From: Monodelphis domestica
Taxonomy: Eukaryota; Chordata; Mammalia; Didelphimorphia; Didelphidae
Direction: 5' to 3'
DNA: 64,000 nt
NCBI RefSeq assembly: GCF_027887165.1
Contig: NC_077227.1
Span: 74,032,305-74,096,304, forward strand
The notes under the pieces were generated by a model. It worked only from the letters and a program-made list of their open reading frames with translations. It was not told where the DNA came from and ran no database searches. A program made the translations under genes and the position numbers. Shown here piece after piece: positions 24,964 through 35,080 of the stretch. The number at the start of each line of letters is the position of its first letter. Position 1 is the stretch's first letter.

Positions 24964-25774
24964 TTTTTTTGTTTTTGTTTTGGAAATTTTTATTTAATTT
25001 AGAATATTTTCCATAGTTACATGATTCATATTCTTTCCCTCCCCTCGAGCCCCCCCCCCCCCCTCCCGTAGCTGCCACACAATTCCACTGGGTTTTATAT
25101 GTGTCATTGATCAAGACCTATTTCCATATTACTGATATTTGCACTAGGGGATCTTTTAGGGTTGACATCCCCAATCATATCCCCATCGACTCATGTGATC
25201 AAGCAGTTGTTTTTCTTCTGTATTTCTGCTCCCACAGTTCTTTTTCTGGATGTGGATAGCATCTTTCTCATAAGTCCCTCCAAATTGTCCTGGATCATTG
25301 CATTACCATTGTGCCACAGTGTATCAGTCTCTGTGTACAATGTTCTCCTGGTTCTGCTCCTTTAGCTCTGCATCACTTCCTGGAGGTTGTTCCAGTCTCC
25401 ATGGAATTCCTCCACTTTATTATTCCTTTTAGCACAATAGTATTCCATCACCAACATATACCACAATTTGTTCAGCCATTCCCCAATTGAAGGGCATCCC
25501 CCCATTTTCCAATTTTTTGCCACCACAAAGAGCACAGCTATGAATATTCTTGTACAAGTCTTTTTACTTATTGTCTCTTTGGGGTACAAACCCAGCAGTG
25601 CTTTGGCTGGATCAAAGGACAGACAGTCTTTTATCGCCCTTTGGGCATAGTTCCAAATTGCCCTCCAGAATGGTTGGATCATTCACAACTCCACCAGCAA
25701 TGCATTAATGTCCTGACTTTGCCACATCCCCTCCAGCATTCATTACTTTCCATAGCTGTCAGGGATTTTTATTT
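24964..25774 (-). mobile_element. 5'-truncated L1, ORF2 C-terminus and 3' UTR
   Basis: The minus frame 25682-25362 reads IQPFWRAIWNYAQRAIKDC, then TCTRIFIAVLFVVAKNWKM and CPSIGEWLNKLWYM, the conserved L1 ORF2 tail. The T-rich end near 24967 is the poly(A) tail seen from the other strand. A C run of about 14 lies at 25052-25065. Confidence 0.88.
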
Positions 25775-25781
25775 ATTTATT
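25768..25781 (-). promoter_or_regulatory. Possible distal polyadenylation signals for the BMP/GDF-like gene
   Basis: Three overlapping AATAAA hexamers occur on the minus strand about 690 bases past the stop codon. I saw no AATAAA between them and the stop. They lie at the edge of an L1 insertion, so they may have nothing to do with the gene. Confidence 0.2.
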
Positions 25782-25828
25782 TTTTTGCCTTTCTTTGCCT
25801 AGTACTTAGCATATAGTAATCATTTAAT

Positions 25829-26060
25829 AAGGGCACCTAGGTGGCTAGAGTGTTGGACCTGGAGTCAAGAAGGCTCATGTTCCTGAGTTTAAATCTGGCC
25901 TCAGACACTTCTAAATGTGTGATCTTGGGTAAGTCACTAAACCCTGTTTGCCTCAGTTTCCTCATTTATAAAATCAGCTGGAAGAAAAGAAATGGTCAAT
26001 CCTTCTGATATCATTGCCAAGAAAATCTCGAATGAGTTCATAAAAGTGAGACACTACTGG
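25829..26060 (+). repeat. RTE-tailed marsupial SINE (type B)
   Basis: 'gggcacctaggtggctagag', 'cctgagtttaaatctggcct', 'tgccaagaaaatctcgaatg' and 'agtgagacactactgg', a decayed RTE-like tail. Confidence 0.7.
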
Positions 26061-26139
26061 AAATGCCTAAATGATAACAAAAGCAAAAATAATACAATAG
26101 CAGGGCCTCTGTGCAAACCCCAGAAAGATATAATAATGA

Positions 26140-26300
26140 TACTTTACATGTGAAACCCCCTTTACAATTTCCAAAGTACTTTCATTTGCATTTTGTAGGT
26201 TCCTTCCCACAACTTTGGGATGCAGAGAATCAAAACATTCATTTAACAGAGGAGAAAAATGAGATTCAGAAGGTAAGCAGCTTGCTGAAATGTCATGCAG
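26140..26300 (+). repeat. MIR-like fragment in the 3' flank of the BMP/GDF-like gene
   Basis: 'aaccccctttacaatttcca' and 'ttcatttaacagaggagaaa' resemble a CORE-SINE. If the distal poly(A) signals are used, it would lie in the 3' UTR. Confidence 0.4.
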
Positions 26301-26471
26301 AGAGAAAAACATAGACTTTGGACCCACAGGGCCATGCTATTTTTCTCTCTACCACTGCCTCCTGGCAAAGAAGGACCAGTAGCACTGCCATCATCCGTGG
26401 TGTCATTCACTCATCTTCCTATCAGTCCCCTCCCCAGTCACATCTGGAATGGCCCAACAGGTAGACTTTGC

Positions 26472-26920
26472 TTATTGACAGCTGCAACTATCAGCCACCA
26501 TATCTTTATACTGCTTGAGCACTACATTGTTTAAATCATCATAGTACAAGAGGTTGATGGAATTCAGTTTTCTAGGGACGCAAGAGGGCCTCGACACATT
26601 TGGGTCGAGCTTGAAGCGAACAACAAAGGACAAGAAGCAGGCGTGATTAGAGGCTTCTGCCCCATGGCCCAGGGGAAATAAACATTTCCCCCTGCAGTAG
26701 TTGGCTTGGTATCCTTTGGGGGAAATAACCCATTTTGACCACCCTATTTTCTCAAAATCCACATAAAGGGGGGCCTTCTGGCAGCCCTTGGGAATAAATT
26801 CGATCTTAGCAATGCTTCTGGATTTCCGAACGCCGTGGCTAACGCTGACGTTGGGAGGTGACTCAACAAGTCGAAGGAAATCCAAAAAGCTAGAATTCAT
26901 CTGTCCATCCGGCTGAAACA
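26472..26920 (-). CDS. BMP/GDF-like gene, coding exon 5 (processing site and complete mature ligand)
   Basis: The acceptor TTTTTGGCAG|TGTTTCAG at 26920 fits the phase-1 donor of exon 4 and gives leucine 246 at the join. A second AG eight bases further on would need phase 0 and is therefore not used here. The exon encodes residues 246-394: a short linker, the RKSR site at 277-280 and the whole mature domain with its seven cysteines. The stop is TAA at 26474-26472. Having the whole mature domain in one exon differs from BMP5/6/7/8 genes, where it is split among exons. Confidence 0.92.
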
Positions 26921-29900
26921 CTGCCAAAAAGATCACAAGGATTGACTTAGTCTCTTGAAACTGAAGAATCAACAGGGAATGTGAACCTTTAAATGATACC
27001 AGGGTCTTTCGCACATGGACTTTCTAAGCTCCCCATTTTCCTGGACTCTGCTTTAGACATTACATCTCCATCCTAAAACTCCTAATCCATCCCACACACA
27101 CACACACTCATTGCATCCTACTTTCTGTCTCTCCGAAGATCCCCTGGAAAACAGGATTCATTCTGGAAGCCACCAATGAAAAAATGTTAGAAAAAGAAGA
27201 AATTGGTTTGTAACTCTGTATGCTCTAGTCATTGTGTGGACCATTTCTTTAGAAGGTTTGGCTAGAGGACAAGAGAACAAAATCTGCTAGAGCAAGGGTG
27301 GTTCTTTACCTGGGGTCCATGCACCTGTTCTATTAATTATTTTGATCTGTTATTTTGTAGACTATAATTCAATTTCCTTTATAATACTATGTATTTTATT
27401 TTGTTCATTTTAAAACATTGTTCTGAAAAGGGGCTTCATCAGAATTACAAAAGGGTCCATGACACAAAAATTGATTAAAAACTCTCGATATTAGAAAAAT
27501 CCTCTCTTTCTCACTAGTCTTTCTCCATCTCAAGACATGACCCAGGGTGCCTTGCCCAAACAAGACATATTTCCATTTGAGACAAAGTGTTCTCAAGAGA
27601 ATTAAAACATTTGTTTTTCTACTAAGGTTTGTGTCAGTGTAATTCAGGGAAGAATTCTGGATCAAGCATAACTTATTATTTAGATACACTAATCAATCAG
27701 AATTTTTAAGTGCCTACTGTGTATCAAGTCCCTGCTAGGGACTGGAGATGTGAATATAAACAATGTAACAATATTCACTCTTAAGGAGTTTATGTATAAT
27801 TTTTTTAAACCTTTACCTTCCATCTTAGAATCAATACTACATATTGGTTCTAAGGCAGAAAACAGTAAATAATTTTTAAAAATAATTTTAAAATAATTTT
27901 TAAAAAAACAGTTAAAAAATAGGCACTAGACTTGACCAGGGCCACACAGCTAGGAAGTGTCTGAGACCAGATTTGAACTTAAGACCTCCCACCTCTAGGC
28001 CTGGCTCTCAATTCATTGAGCCAATCAGCTGACCCCTAGTTTATGTACTTTGAACTTTAATTTTTGTTCTCTAAGATGCTGCTATTAAACCGATATCAAG
28101 AAAGAACTTTTGGGTTATTTTCCCACAAGTATGGATGGATTTGTGCTCTTCCGTCCCTTGCACAGATTTATTTGTGATCAATGACCTATATTTTTGAAAT
28201 GGCTTAAAAAGGGTTAACTGGCCCATTTATAAATCTAGTCATCCAATAGGAAGGAATCCTAGCTAACTTGGCTAACCCACTCCAAGATGCTCTTGGCATG
28301 TTTCTCAACTCTTTCCCCAAATCTGGCTTCCTCAGCTTCCCTAACTTAAGCTTCTCTAATATCTATATTCAAGGTGGGTAAAGAGAGCTATTGCTTTTCT
28401 ATCTCCAGAAAATTTTAGACTTAACTTGTTAAGAAAATATGTTTGGCACTCGGGTGGTCTAGGAACTAGTGTTGCTGACTGACATGGACTCCATGAGTGT
28501 TTGGTGAGGTTAACTGGAAAATGACAAGAATATTTACTACCAAGTGAGCCAATGAAAAAGCCCTCCTCAAAGTAATTCTTACACATTGGTGGTGCCAGGT
28601 ATCCACTTCTAAGAGGCTCATTGTCTTCTTTTTCAGTGAAGAGAACAAGTAAGGAATTCCTGTTCTCCTTATTCTTCCACTTTCGGTCAGTTCTGTGATA
28701 GATATAATTCAAAGGGGGGCCAACATTCTTCGTCGTGAGTACCAAAAAGCTCCGGTCAGAGAAGTTTCCATGGACCCAGTCATTTACCTAATGACATTAG
28801 AGAGTCATGGTGGTGAGGCAGACAAAATTAGCAAAAGCTGAGTTCAAATCTTGCTTCTGATCTAGTCTAGCTATGTAAACATGGGCAACTTGCTGAGCCT
28901 CTCCCATTGGACACTAAGCAACTCTCCAAGATTATAAGTGGTGAGTAAGTTGTCTTTCTACATCAGTGGAAGGAGACTGTATATCAGCACTTCTATCACA
29001 CTGATGAAATCACAATCTGGAGCCCTACCACCATCACTACCACCACCACCACCACCACCACCACCAAAAAATCAAATCAAATCCACAATGCTCTTTGGAA
29101 CACATGCAGTATTTCTCTATTATTCAACAACCCATCACTGGCTTAAACAGAGACAACATTCTGTTTTAACCTTGACTCTGGGAATCCCAGACATTCCTAC
29201 TCCATCCTTATTCCTGAGCTCCTTGCCATAATTTAAGAGTTCGTTTTTTCCACTTACCGTCTGAGTGACATCAAATACCAACCAGCCTTCTGACTTCAGA
29301 GGAAGATTCCTGGATATAAGGAGACTACCACGTTCAGCCTCCGGTGTAGGACCTAAAAGTTCATGGACTTCCACCTGGGAACAAAAAGCAAAACAATAAC
29401 CCTATGAAAATTATTACAGACTTGTAAATAAGTTACCAGATAAGCTCAGAGATTCTCTTTAGAACTGAGTTAAACCAGTCTTATCATTCTGGGACTTTAT
29501 CCTGTTAGGGCCCCAAGCCACCAAGAACTATTCGAATTGGTTTGCAGGACAAGGTCCTCTTTCTTCTTCGAAATATAAAATTGCCTCCCCCTTAGGAAGC
29601 TACAGCTTCTCTCTCTCCTTTGTCCCTGTTCCCACATCTTCTACAGTTAGTAACCTAAATCCTGACTGACTCCACTCTAATACTTGTCTTCCAGCTGCAG
29701 GGTCTCTTTAGATACCACTTATCACTCTGAAAACCTTAGAAACAATGCTGAACCGGTCAGAAGAGGAATGTCCTCTGGAGTGCCATATATCCCTTTTCCT
29801 TAAATTTCTTCCTCTTATCAAGTTCTCTTCCATACTGGCTTTGTAACCCCAGATAAGTCATTTGATCTGAGTTCTGCAGGCAATTCATTAAGTCTATGAG

Positions 29901-32900
29901 TCACAGATGAATTATTGTTCTGTACCAATGGAAGAGTTTGTGTCCTAATGAAATCCAACCACCTTTCCCCAACCCTGAGAGAATCCTTTCTCTATTACGT
30001 TCAGTATAGTTGTGACCAGAATATACCATATAGACAGACTGTATGGATACATTTAGGTGCATTTGACATATTGCATTTTTATCAGATCAAAAAAATGAGT
30101 TTTATCTCTATGATTTGGGGGTTGTTGATTATGTTTTCGGATAGGTGAGGATGACACTAATTTAATTTCAAATTTTTATGACCATCAATCATCATTTCAC
30201 ACATCTGGTAGCAAGCTATAATGGGGAAAAATGGGGTTTGGATACTGAGAACCTGGTTTGGAATCCTGTTTGTCCTATTTACTACTCACATGTATTTGAA
30301 CAAGTGGCTTGACACCCCTGGCCTTGGTTTCTTCATCTTTAAAATGATTTTGTGTTGTCTAGGTGACCTCTAAAGATTTTTTCCACTCTAGAGATAACCT
30401 TATGATTCCACGACAAAGATGCTCTTACTTACTCTACTGTAATGAACGATCTTGTCTTCACTCAAGAATTCTTGTGATTGTCTGAGTTTAAATACATGGA
30501 GTTCAGCTCGTAATATCTTCTCATGTTGGCCAACAGAAGAGAGGTTGAAGAAAAAATGAGACTGGTTGATGTGTACTGTAAAAGATCAGTGAAGGAAAGC
30601 TATATTAACAAGTGACCTCATGAATAGCAATCAACGTGATTATGGAACTCCTAACAGGCTTTGGTGGGCTGAGGGTCATCTTGCCAGTTAATGTCAAGAA
30701 TTAAACATAGGAAGGAGGTTCAAAGAACAGGCCTGGGTGAAACAATAGTAGACTGTCAACAGAAGCCAAATGACACTGTTAAATGGAAGAATGGAAAAAA
30801 AGGAAGGAGACTAATTTTGAGTTCCCTGGAAATCCTGAGATTTTACTTGTTATTTACTCACCACATACTCAAAACCTCTCCTTATCTCAAGCCTTTCCCT
30901 TCCTCCTCAGCTCTGAACCTCTAATCTTATTAAGAAAATGGCCACTAGTTGTGATGTCCCTATTCTCTCTTTTTCTTCATCTCAAAGCCCCTTTACATCC
31001 TCAATTCTAAGTTTCTGATAGTGTGGCTGTACTTCTTGAAAAACCAATCCCCTCTACATGTGCTCTTAAATCCTTCCCCTCTCACATACTCCAGAAAATT
31101 GGCACCTCAGTTAGTCCTAGTCTCTAAAACATTCAACCTCTCCATATCTATTGATTTCTTTCCAACTGTCATCAAACATGCTCATGTCTACCTCATCCTT
31201 TAAAAAAAAATTCACTCAATCCTAACATTATCTAAAGCTAATGTCCTACATCTCTCCTCCCTTTCCCTCCTTAAAAAATAAAACATTAAATTAAATTAAA
31301 TTTTCAAAAACTATCTATACTCATTGCCTCTACTTCCTATCCAGTCACTCCTTAACTCTTTGCAACCTGGCTTCCAGTCTAATCATTCTGCTAAAACTAT
31401 TCTCAATTTATCAGTGTTCTCAATGACTAAATTTAATAATCTTTTCTTAGTTTTTAATCTACCTTGACTTCTGAAGCATTTGGCACTGTTGACCATCCCT
31501 CTTTCTCCTTCTTCAATTCCCCTTTCCAAACATCCCTATTTCTTCCAAAGGCACCATTATTCTTCCATTCAACATGGTTTATAAACTCAGTGTTATCCCT
31601 GACTCCCCAATCTTCCTCACCCTTTATATCCAATCAATTGGCAAATTGTGTCATTTCTGCCTCCACATTATCTCTCACATCTAGCCCTTTCTCTCTACTC
31701 ATATAGTAAGCACTTTAGTTCAGGCCTTCCTAACCTGTCACCTAGATTATTTCAATAGATTCCTAATTAGTCTCCCTGACCCAAATCTCTTCCTCCCATT
31801 CTAATCCACCCATCACCCAGGTGTCAAATGATTTCCCTTAAAGTTAATATTTGGCCATGTAACTCTCCCTGCTCATGTCAATAAACTAGTAGTTCCCTAT
31901 TGCCTTTAGTATAAAATTTTAAATCCATTGTTTAACTTTTAAAACCCCTCACAATCCAGCCTCAGCCTGTGCATCCAACTTCATCATATAATAAACCCAT
32001 TTCCTAACACTATGATCAAGGCAAACTGGCCTTCTCTCTCCTCCTTCCACATAGCATTTCATTTCCCATCTCTCCTTTTGCACTGGCTGTGTACCATACC
32101 TGGAATACACTTCCTCCTCACTTCCACTCCATAGAATCCACACCTTAGAAGCCAGAGATCAGAAACAACCCTCTATCCAAAGCTTTCCTTGTTCTGCCAA
32201 TTACTAATCACCTCCTTGTCCTCCACCCTAACCTTCACCTTTATGTGGTAGTTTTCTCTTTATACTTATTCTTCATATACTAATATGTGCCCTTTGTTTC
32301 CACTGATAGAATGTAAATGCCTTGAGAGCAGGGGATGGATTTTTGTGACAACATGTAGTTTAGGGAGACAGGGTTGGGCAGAGGGTGGGGGGGGGGGGAG
32401 ACATAAAGAGGCAGAGACACGGAAAGAAAACAGATACTAAGTTAAAATTCTATTTCTTTCAAGTCCTAGTCCTGATTCTTTGCCAGAAATTGATAGATTT
32501 TCCCCCTCTCTCAGGCAAAAAAAAAAAAATCAGATCCCTTAATATCATTTCCCCAGTTCTTTCTGACTTGTCCATCTGTAAAGATCTGAAGCCAAGGTAA
32601 AGTTGAAAATATAACTCACAGAATTCTATGATTATATGATCTAACAACAAATGATAATAATAGCCAGAATTTATATAGCACATTAAGGTTTATAAAGTGC
32701 TTTATAAATATTATCGTATTTTATTCTCACAACAATTCTGGGAATGTGCTATCATTACCCCCATTTTACAGAAAAGAAAACTGATTCTGAGAGTGATTTG
32801 TCCAAAGCCATATAGCTAGTAGGTGTCTGGGACTGGATAGTGAACTGAGATCTTCCTGCCTCCATGTCCAGAGCTCTGTCCTAATAAACCATTTAGTTTG

Positions 32901-33244
32901 CCTAACAAGATCATAGATCCTTTTAAATAAGCAGAGGCAAAAGGGCGAGGAAAATCAGAATCTGCACACTTACCTTTCTCCTCAAAACTTCTCACCATAT
33001 TTCCTATCAAGGCACCTTCAGTCTTGCTGATGCCATTGGGGTGGGCCACTCGATGGAACAAGTTAGTCATGAATGTGGGTGGCCTCCGAGGACCCCCAGA
33101 TTTGTGGTCTAATTCCTCCATCGTAAAGAGGTGCTCCATCTCACCAATTAACATTTCCAACTTCCAGTTCCTCTGGAGTGCTGAGTGGGTCCCTGAGAAA
33201 CAAAATAGAAGCATCAGGCTCTTCCAAAGAAAAATGATCGCCAT
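26472..33244 (-). CDS. TGF-beta superfamily ligand precursor, BMP/GDF type, five coding exons, unassigned orthology
   Basis: Joined coding exons 33244-32974, 30575-30433, 29374-29258, 28787-28583 and 26920-26472 give 394 residues, a normal BMP/GDF precursor length. Every intron is GT-AG and the phases agree (1, 0, 0, 1). Residues 1-22 are a hydrophobic signal peptide. Residues about 23-280 form the prodomain, with family-like blocks FMTNLF (58-63), VRSFEE (84-89), ILRAELHVF (111-119) and GWLVFDVT (168-175). R277-K-S-R280 fits RXXR convertase cleavage. Mature residues 281-394 keep LYVDF, GWSKWVISPKGYQANYC, NHA, LLYYDD and NVVLKQY. Knot cysteines are C292, C321, C325, C359, C391 and C393. S358 stands where the inter-subunit cysteine is normal, C340 is extra, and the end is CSC, not CGC. 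Sequons lie at N94, N101, N185, N254, N269 and N353. Family role: a secreted ligand for Ser/Thr kinase receptors. I cannot match it to a named paralogue. The intact frame argues for a working gene. Confidence 0.88.
27285..27490. mobile_element. Short inverted-repeat element in intron 4
   Basis: Begins 'ggtggttctttacctggggt' and passes through 'actatgtattttattttgtt' to 'gggtccatgacacaaaaatt'. The same motifs are seen at 34605 and 20100. It looks like an old non-autonomous DNA transposon, family unknown. Confidence 0.45.
27690..28040 (-). repeat. Antisense L2 fragment and antisense type A SINE in intron 4
   Basis: L2: 'agtgcctactgtgtatcaag' to 27790. SINE: 27800-28037 with 'aacctttaccttccatctta' and 'tctaggcctggctctcaatt'; an A/T-rich expansion lies near 27880. 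Confidence 0.7.
28583..28787 (-). CDS. BMP/GDF-like gene, coding exon 4 (end of prodomain core)
   Basis: The exon is 205 bases. The acceptor is GTCATTAG|GTAAATG and the donor is CCAATGT|GTAAGA (phase 1). It encodes residues 178-245, starting VNDWV and continuing the GW-x-VFDVT block, as expected for this fold (FDVT then a helix with W). FLVLTT and SLLVLF are the following strands. Sequon NFS is at 185. A competing GT two bases upstream has a poorer consensus. The open frame runs on into the intron to 28356. Confidence 0.8.
29030..29066 (+). repeat. (CAC)n microsatellite in intron 3
   Basis: About twelve CAC/ACC units, close to pure. Confidence 0.9.
29258..29374 (-). CDS. BMP/GDF-like gene, coding exon 3 (prodomain)
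   Basis: The exon is 117 bases, exactly 39 codons, with phase 0 at both ends. The acceptor follows a pyrimidine-rich stretch (TTTTTGTTCCCAG|GTGG) and the donor is CAGACG|GTAAGT. It encodes residues 139-177, ending GWLVFDVTQT, which matches the GW-x-VFDVT block common to BMP and GDF prodomains. A VEVHELL segment lies at the start. Confidence 0.85.
30225..30420 (+). repeat. THER-like SINE in intron 2, next to exon 2
   Basis: 'ttcatctttaaaatgatttt', 'ctaggtgacctctaaagatt' and 'agataaccttatgattccac'. It ends about 12 bases from the exon 2 donor. Confidence 0.55.
30433..30575 (-). CDS. BMP/GDF-like gene, coding exon 2 (prodomain)
   Basis: Found by hand; the exon is 143 bases. The acceptor is TTTTACAG|TACAC and the donor is AGTAGA|GTAAGT. 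The first two bases complete a valine codon with the last base of exon 1. It encodes residues 91-138, including FFFNLSSVG and ILRAELHVFKL, the strand pattern seen in BMP prodomains. Sequons are NQS (94) and NLS (101). The exon ends in phase 0. Confidence 0.8.
31000..32350 (+). mobile_element. L2 LINE fragment with RT remnant, in intron 1
   Basis: The plus frame near 31464 reads SEAFGTVDHPSFSF, a decayed form of the L2/CR1 reverse transcriptase block with AFDTVDHP. The 3' half shows 'aatccagcctcagcctgtgc', 'tggaatacacttcctcctca' and 'gtaaatgccttgagagcagg'. Many stop codons. Confidence 0.7.
32387..32398 (+). repeat. Poly-G run (12 G)
   Basis: Uninterrupted G run in intron 1, just after the L2 tail. 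Confidence 0.9.
32645..32885 (+). repeat. MIR-type CORE-SINE in intron 1
   Basis: 'tttatatagcacattaaggt', 'attttacagaaaagaaaact' and 'gccatatagctagtaggtgt' in order. It ends about 90 bases from the exon 1 donor. Confidence 0.75.
32974..33244 (-). CDS. BMP/GDF-like gene, coding exon 1 (signal peptide and start of prodomain)
   Basis: Ninety codons plus one base. The start is the first ATG in frame and opens directly into a signal peptide (MAIIFLWKSLMLLFCFSG), with likely cleavage after A22. The exon contains PPTFMTNLFHR (55-65) and ends in VRSFEEK, the usual prodomain block before the first beta strand. The donor is AAAG|GTAAGT, phase 1. An open frame continues past the donor to 32816, but that part looks like intron and a CORE-SINE (32645-32885). 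Confidence 0.85.
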
Positions 33245-33358
33245 TGTACCTGGGGAGCATAGCCCACTTGGGCAGGTCAGAGCAGAAGAACTATTAACAG
33301 CAGAGCCTCAGAGGTCTTGATGCTTCACTACCTAATCAGGTATCTGAGATGTCAAGGG

Positions 33359-33367
33359 TTTTATTAA
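33359..33367 (-). promoter_or_regulatory. TATA-like box upstream of the BMP/GDF-like gene
   Basis: The minus strand reads TTAATAAAA about 115 bases before the start codon, which would place transcription start near 33330. No CpG island or other clear promoter mark is visible. This is a guess from position and composition only. Confidence 0.22.
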
Positions 33368-33804
33368 GCCAGAAGCAACCCCAGGGCAAGGAATGGATGG
33401 TCCATGCCTCATTTCCCATTAAGATTTAGACCAAGATCAGATTAGATTACCACCAGACAAGGCATCTGAACAAACTCATAATCATAGGGTCCTGCGGAGG
33501 AATGCATAGTTGTATGACAAAAGGCCAAAAGGAAAGAATTCCTGTATCCAGGCAAGGAAAGGTAGAGCAGATCGGTAACTTTCATTTCCTAAATCAAGAT
33601 GCTCTAGGTAAAGTTGGTGCGCTGCCGTGTGAGAGCCCGAATTCCATGGATCCTCAGGGGAAATGGAAAAAGGGGAGATCCAGACACTAGAAGTGGCTAT
33701 GGTCACCGTAAGTGGCAAAGGTCACTTGTGGCAATATCCAGTCCATTGTTTTAGCCAGAAAAGCCAGCAAAAAAGTACCTGCAAGCTGATAGACCTGTGG
33801 AAAG

Positions 33805-33995
33805 GACTGGATTTGGAGTCCAAGAGCTCCTATTTAAACTCCACTCCAGTACTTGTTATTTGTGTGACTTTGGCCAAGTCCTCTCACATCTCTAGGATTG
33901 TTTCTTCTACAAAAATGAGAGACTTGGACTCAATGACCTTTAAGGTCCTTTCCAGCTCTATATCAATGATGCTACATGATCCCATGATACCCAGC
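33805..33995 (+). repeat. THER-like SINE
   Basis: 'ggatttggagtccaagagct', 'gtgtgactttggccaagtcc' and 'tgacctttaaggtcctttcc'. Confidence 0.65.
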
Positions 33996-34099
33996 TTGAT
34001 AAGCTTTCCATTTACTGAGATCATTCAGATATTGAGCCAGGTCCAGATACTTCCACATTGGGGATTGTTAGCACCAGGAGCAAGACACTGAATCTGCTT

Positions 34100-34560
34100 T
34101 CTGCCTTATGAAAATGTGCTGTCATACCCTCAACCCAGAGTTTCTACTCCTGGGATCACATGCCTAAAAACATCCACCATTAGCTCAGATATACAAATAT
34201 CTTAGTAGCAGCATTATTCTGATAACAAAGAAAAAAATAGAAGAGAAATGCCCAAACAGTGGGGAATAGATGGACAAATTATGATATATGAATACGCTGG
34301 AAAATCACCACACTAGATACTATGCTATAAGAAAGAAAAATGGAGGACCTAGTATAAAGTGGTAAAGAAGGAAGAAAACATAAGCAAAAAGGACAAAATA
34401 CAGTACTACAACCATGCAAATAAAGCCAACTTTAGGAGACATCAAAACTTTAGCCAAATATTCCTTGGCATGTAGTTTGTTGATGCAGATAGATGCTATT
34501 ACCTGGGAAATTTTTTTGGTCTAAAGTGAGAAGTGAGATTGAATCGAAACAAAAAAGTAT
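34100..34560 (+). repeat. Old L1 ORF2-end/3' UTR fragment
   Basis: 'tttctactcctgggatcaca' and 'ggggaatagatggacaaatt' match the L1 ORF2 tail. Strongly decayed. Confidence 0.55.
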
Positions 34561-34604
34561 AAATCAATGAAAAAGAAAAATACATCATTTCTTTAGAAGA
34601 GAGG

Positions 34605-34815
34605 TTCCTAACCTTTTGTATAGCTTTCTTGGCAGTTTGGTAAGCCTATGGGCCCCTATGCAGAATAATATTTTAAGTGTATAAAAAAGTGTATACGTGT
34701 ATAAAAATAAGTATGTATAAATCCTATAAAATAGGATTACTAGACAAACCAATTAAATTGAAATATATCTTTTAATTTAACCAAATTTCTAGACCTCGAG
34801 TTGAGAGACCTTGCT
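34605..34815. mobile_element. Short inverted-repeat element
   Basis: 'gaggttcctaaccttttgta', 'cttggcagtttggtaagcct', 'cagaataatattttaagtgt' and a closing 'gagttgagagacc'. Same family as 27285-27490. Confidence 0.45.
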
Positions 34816-34859
34816 TAGAATTTAGAAAACAGGGAGAAAGAGAAAGGAACATTCTCACT

Positions 34860-35080
34860 TAGTTCCAACTACATACCAGGCACTGTGCTGAGCTCTACAA
34901 ATATGATCTCATTTGATCGTTACAATAATCCTTTAAAGTAGCTATTGTTATTCTCATTTTGCAGTTAAGGAAACTGAGGCAAAAATGTTGTTCAGGGTCA
35001 TAGAGCTGAGGTCTGAAGGTGGATCTGAACTCAAGCCTTCCTGACTCCAAGCCCAGGACCACTGTATGTTATATCCACAC
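34860..35080 (+). repeat. MIR-type CORE-SINE
   Basis: 'actacataccaggcactgtg', 'cattttgcagttaaggaaac', 'gaactcaagccttcctgact'. Confidence 0.75.

Larger units (their letters stand above)
24480..25828 (+). mobile_element. L2 3' region, split by an antisense L1
   Basis: The left part (24480-24963) has 'aaagccctttaggactttta', 'cccaagcctggaatgctctg' and 'aattccaccttttacaagaa', all L2 landmarks. The L2 tail resumes at about 25775 with 'gcctagtacttagcatatag' and 'catttaataa'. Confidence 0.65.

Noticed and set aside
26921-27014. N-terminal extension of the last-exon frame from an upstream ATG (MRKTLVSFKGSH...)
   Set aside because: It is intron sequence before a strong acceptor; the prodomain exons upstream supply the real N-terminus.
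28356-28582. Open frame beyond the exon 4 donor, with FEEGFFIGSLGSKYS
   Set aside because: It continues past a good GTAAGA donor that fits the phase of exon 5, and has no prodomain likeness.
29030-29066. CAC repeats as a CRISPR-like or coding repeat
   Set aside because: Simple trinucleotide microsatellite without spacers; no CRISPR array is expected or seen in this genome type.
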